Below are positions 32,833 to 34,963 of a DNA stretch of 34,963 nt, in pieces (the first letter of the stretch is position 1; each line of letters opens with the position of its first letter). Location of the stretch: contig CAYWIM010000046.1 of assembly GCA_964458325.1 (NCBI GenBank), positions 1 through 34,963 on the forward strand, given 5' to 3'. The translations under genes and the position numbers were made by a program. Origin of the DNA: JAGMXM01 sp964458325. GTDB lineage: Bacteria > Verrucomicrobiota > Verrucomicrobiia > Limisphaerales > UBA1319. The notes beneath the pieces are model-generated. The model was not told the origin of the DNA and searched no databases. It was given only the letters and a program-made list of their open reading frames with translations.

Positions 32833-32891
32833 TTGACATCGACTCGGATGCGCCACACATTATGCCATTATGACACGAACGAGCATAATGC
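32833..32891 (+). promoter_or_regulatory. Promoter and palindromic operator of the VapBC-type pair
   Basis: A consensus -35 box TTGACA (32833-32838) is followed 17-19 bp later by a poor -10. CATTATGC (32858-32865), CATTATG (32866-32872) and the inverse GCATAATGC (32883-32891) flank and overlap the antitoxin start codon. This layout suits autorepression by a ribbon-helix-helix antitoxin. Confidence 0.5.
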
Positions 32892-33133
32892 TTCCTACCG
32901 ACGTGAAGCGCAGGGCCATGGCCGAGGCGCAGAAACGGAAGATCTCCTTCGCCGATTTCGTTCGCCAGGCGCTGACGGAAAAACTGCCCCTTGGACGCAA
33001 GGGCGTGGACCGCCTCAAGCAGCGGAGGCGGGATCCGCTGTTCCGCCTATTGGACCATCTGACCATGGCGGCCGGCGACACACCGGCAGATCTGGCCGCG
33101 CGTCACGACGATTATCTGTACGGCGGAACCTGA
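32870..33133 (+). CDS. Ribbon-helix-helix antitoxin (VapB/CopG type)
   Basis: An 87-residue protein with an N-terminal ribbon-helix-helix (MTRTSIMLPTDVKRRAMAEAQKRKISFADFVRQAL) and a C-terminal tail likely to wrap the toxin. It should bind its own promoter and neutralise the PIN toxin that follows after 6 bp. The start codon lies within a palindromic repeat, which suggests autoregulation. It lies inside the cassette bounded by inverted repeats. Confidence 0.85.
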   Translation: MTRTSIMLPTDVKRRAMAEAQKRKISFADFVRQALTEKLPLGRKGVDRLKQRRRDPLFRLLDHLTMAAGDTPADLAARHDDYLYGGT

Positions 33134-33139
33134 TCGATT

Positions 33140-33553
33140 ATGAACGCTCTCTTCGTGGATACGGGCGCGCTGGTCGCGCGTGTCCTGCCTCGCGATCAGT
33201 TTCATCGCGCCAGCCGGCGCGGGTGGGACACCCTCGAGAACATCGCCGCCCCGCTCTTCTCGAGCGAGCATGTCCTGGACGAAGCTGCCACTTTGCTCGC
33301 GCGGCAGGCCGGAGGAGTCTATGCCGCCCAATGGGCCCGGGATCACCTCGCTTCCCACGAAATCGTCTGGCTCAACGCCGGCCGTGAGGAGTGGCAGGAG
33401 GCGCTCCGTTGGCTGGAGAAATTCTCCGATCAAAAACTGAGTGTCACCGATTGCCTTTCCTTCGCTCTCATGCGGCGTGAAGGCGTGGACACGGTCTTTG
33501 GCTTTGACCGCCATTTCGAGCGCGCCGGCTTCGATCTGTGGCCCCGGCTCTGA
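33140..33553 (+). CDS. PIN-domain ribonuclease toxin (VapC-like)
   Basis: A 137-residue PIN domain. The acidic metal-binding residues are at the usual places: VDTGALVA (Asp7), a Glu in SSEHVLDEAATLL, Asp in SVTDCLSFALM and Asp in FGFDRHF. VapC toxins cleave tRNA or rRNA to halt growth when the antitoxin is lost. The preceding antitoxin is RHH-type. It is intact, and its 3' side is 46 bp from the right inverted-repeat arm. Confidence 0.9.
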   Translation: MNALFVDTGALVARVLPRDQFHRASRRGWDTLENIAAPLFSSEHVLDEAATLLARQAGGVYAAQWARDHLASHEIVWLNAGREEWQEALRWLEKFSDQKLSVTDCLSFALMRREGVDTVFGFDRHFERAGFDLWPRL

Positions 33554-33599
33554 ACGCCGAGACCCAAAGGCCCAATCCGGCGATGTCATCGACCAACCG

Positions 33600-33640
33600 C
33601 CTCCAGCAAAACCGGAATTCATTTTTGCACAGACACTAAG
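33600..33640. repeat. Right arm of the 41-bp imperfect inverted repeat
   Basis: The reverse complement matches 31117-31157 (core TTTTGCACAGAC identical). The arm lies just after the VapBC pair and 68 bp before the hsdM stub, so the cassette seems to have inserted upstream of that gene. Confidence 0.65.
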
Positions 33641-33708
33641 AGTGTTTCCATTGCGCCTCTGCTTTGGATACAGTTGGGCGATTGCCGGGAATGCGACTGG
33701 ATCTCATC

Positions 33709-33804
33709 ATGCCAAGACTGACGCAACAGCAGCTTGAAACCCACCTGTGGGGTGCGGCCAACATTCTGCGGGGCAAGACCGCCGGGCAGGACTACAAGAC
33801 CTGA
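33709..33804 (+). pseudogene. hsdM: N-terminal stub of a type I restriction methylase (hsdM)
   Basis: A 31-codon open frame reads MPRLTQQQLETHLWGAANI and goes on to LRGKTAGQDYKT before a stop. This is the conserved start of HsdM N6-adenine methylases, which continue with about 450 further residues and the NPPY motif, none of which is present. The stop is at once followed by the Phd antitoxin. It is a remnant of a type I restriction-modification locus replaced from codon 32 on. There is no sign that the stub is functional. Confidence 0.6.
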
Positions 33805-33821
33805 TAGCCAAGTTATTAGCC

Positions 33822-34067
33822 ATGAGCACGCATGTGAACGTCGCGGACCTCAAGAACAAGCTGGCCGAATATTTGGCGATGGTCGAGAAAGGCGCGGAGG
33901 TCATTGTCTGTCGGCGCAACGTGCCCGTGGCCCGTTTTGAGCGGATTCAGGAGCAGGGCAAGCACGTCAATCGCAGCAAGCTCGGCTCGATGAAAGGCAC
34001 GGTGAAAGTGTTGGGCGACCTGACCGAGCCGCTCATTCCCGAAGGGGACTGGGAGATGTTGAAGTGA
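33822..34067 (+). CDS. Phd/YefM-family antitoxin
   Basis: An 81-residue protein with the Phd/YefM N-terminal DNA-binding fold (MSTHVNVADLKNKLAEYLAMVEKG, VIVCRRNVPVARF) and a C-terminal toxin-binding tail (LTEPLIPEGDWEMLK). It starts 17 bp after the hsdM stub and is followed 7 bp later by a PIN toxin, a common pairing. The in-frame upstream extension to 33747 overlaps the stub and lacks family similarity, so the start is put at 33822. Confidence 0.88.
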   Translation: MSTHVNVADLKNKLAEYLAMVEKGAEVIVCRRNVPVARFERIQEQGKHVNRSKLGSMKGTVKVLGDLTEPLIPEGDWEMLK

Positions 34068-34074
34068 GGCAACC

Positions 34075-34467
34075 ATGCGCCTTCTCCTCGACACGTGCGC
34101 GGTCATCTTCTTCGCGGAAGGCACGGGCGGCCTTTCCCGCAATGCGACCGATTCCATCCAGGCTGCGGATGCCGAAGTCTTTGTGTCCGCCGTGTCCGTC
34201 GGGGAGCTGGCCTGCGCGGTGGAGCGGGGCAAGCTGAAGCTCAAGCAGCACTGGCGGTCGTGGTGGAAGGAGGCGCTCCGTCGCAACGGCTGGTCCTGTT
34301 TGCCTGTAACGGCGGAAATCGTTGAAGAGGCCTGCAGTCTGAGCGAGCCGATTCATCGTGATCCCGTGGACCGCATTCTCATCGCCACCGCGCGGGTCGA
34401 GCGCCTGACGCTGGTGACAACCGATGGGAAGATTCTCGGGTACCCCCACGTTTCGACCCTGGGCTGA
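34075..34467 (+). CDS. PIN-domain toxin (VapC-like)
   Basis: A 130-residue PIN nuclease. The catalytic acids are visible at LLDTCAVIFF (Asp6), SVGELACAVERGKL (Glu), DPVDRILIATA (Asp) and VTTDGKI (Asp). The sequence type (HRDPVDRILIATARVERLTLVTTD) is the usual partner of Phd antitoxins. It differs clearly from the PIN protein at 33140, so the two pairs are separate systems and not duplicates. Confidence 0.9.
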   Translation: MRLLLDTCAVIFFAEGTGGLSRNATDSIQAADAEVFVSAVSVGELACAVERGKLKLKQHWRSWWKEALRRNGWSCLPVTAEIVEEACSLSEPIHRDPVDRILIATARVERLTLVTTDGKILGYPHVSTLG

Positions 34468-34523
34468 TGACCAAACGCGGCTGCGTCGAACAAGCCATCG
34501 CGAAAGCGAATCACGAAGAATGA
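34467..34523 (+). CDS. Possible 18-codon leader ORF between toxin and LysE gene
   Basis: An 18-codon frame (MTKRGCVEQAIAKANHEE) starts within the toxin stop (TGATG) and ends within the LysE start (ATGA). It could be a coupling or leader peptide or the tail of a lost gene. There is no independent support for translation. Confidence 0.2.
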   Translation: MTKRGCVEQAIAKANHEE

Positions 34524-34963
34524 TCACCGCCCTGGCAACCGGGGCCTTCCTGGGGCTCTCGTGCGGCATTTCGCCCGGGCCGCTCCTGGCGCTGGTCCTG
34601 GCGCAGTCGCTGCGGCATGGGCCGCGCGAAGGCTGCAAGATCGCCTTCACCCCGCTGCTTACCGACGCGCCGATCATCCTGGTGGCGCTGCTGACCGCCG
34701 CGCAATTGGCCCAGCTGCAGTGGTGGCTCGGGATCGTCTCGATCGCCGGAGGCGCCTTTCTCCTCTACCTGGCCTGGGATAGCGTCCAGCCAGCACCCCC
34801 GGATTCCATGGATCCCGCTGACCACCCCGGGTCGTGGCTCAAGGGATTCCTGACCAATCTTCTCAGCCCGCATCCGTGGCTGTTCTGGCTGACTGTGGGC
34901 GCGGCGTCGCTGGCCAGCATGATCGCGTCGAGCTGGCTGGCGCCGGCCGGATTTCCCTGCGCC
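34520..34963 (+). CDS. LysE-family exporter, N-terminal part (runs off the right edge)
   Basis: The first 148 codons of a LysE/RhtB-type inner-membrane exporter. The N-terminus has the family motif GISPGPLLALVLAQSLRHGPREG, then hydrophobic segments (LLTDAPIILVALLTAAQLA, GIVSIAGGAFLLYLAWD) and GFLTNLLSPHPWLFWLTVG, which matches the N-P or H-P position before the fourth helix. These proteins export amino acids or similar small molecules. The C-terminus is outside the window, so completeness is unknown. Confidence 0.9.
   Translation, partial: MITALATGAFLGLSCGISPGPLLALVLAQSLRHGPREGCKIAFTPLLTDAPIILVALLTAAQLAQLQWWLGIVSIAGGAFLLYLAWDSVQPAPPDSMDPADHPGSWLKGFLTNLLSPHPWLFWLTVGAASLASMIASSWLAPAGFPCA

Noticed and set aside
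1..34963. CRISPR arrays, rRNA genes, riboswitches
   Set aside because: No regularly spaced repeats, rRNA signatures or known riboswitch cores were seen on reading both strands.

Overview
The window looks like GC-rich chromosomal DNA of a Verrucomicrobiota-type bacterium (Limisphaerales/Pedosphaera-like is my guess). The signs are a pseudopilin with the G/FTLIELL leader and the H-X9-DG motif, an ECF sigma factor next to a Ser/Thr kinase, and exported Hcp-fold proteins. The taxon is inference from gene content only.

Layout. (1) 1-5323, minus strand: an aroK-queG pair, a Sel1-repeat membrane protein, a bile-acid:sodium-symporter-family transporter, an ECF sigma factor and the N-terminal half of a Ser/Thr kinase. 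(2) 5404-7994, plus strand: PTS enzyme I translationally coupled (ATGA) to a sugar-1-phosphate nucleotidyltransferase. (3) 8138-14392, minus strand: a complete tripartite RND efflux operon (thioredoxin-like protein, adaptor, HAE-1 pump, outer-membrane channel) with a palindromic operator candidate upstream. (4) 14902-15959: a pseudopilin, its terminator and a tRNA-Asp(GTC).

(5) About 15.99-29.7 kb: a compact Mu-like transposable element lying just downstream of the tRNA. It has a divergent regulatory switch around 19.57 kb, with an XRE-type repressor on the minus strand and a small Ner/Cro-like protein on the plus strand over a shared 17-bp palindrome. A MuF-like minor head protein lies on the repressor side. 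A tape-measure-like protein, a DUF935 (Mu gp29-like) portal, a MuA-type transposase and a MuB-type AAA+ ATPase lie on the other side, the last five genes chained by stop/start overlaps. I see no terminase, major capsid, tail sheath or lysis gene, so this is either a defective prophage or an unusual reduced element. TGTACGG-type repeats at both extremities are candidate transposase-binding ends. Five consecutive hairpins cover the 3' end of the ATPase gene.

(6) 29.87-34.96 kb, plus strand: an AAA ATPase/DUF4143 protein behind a palindrome; a 2.5-kb cassette bounded by about 41-bp imperfect inverted repeats that holds two signal-peptide-bearing Hcp-like proteins and a VapBC toxin-antitoxin pair but no transposase; a 31-codon stub of a type I restriction methylase (hsdM); a Phd/PIN toxin-antitoxin pair; and the start of a LysE-family exporter that runs off the window. 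This last section reads as a layered mobile/defence scrap zone next to the Mu-like element.
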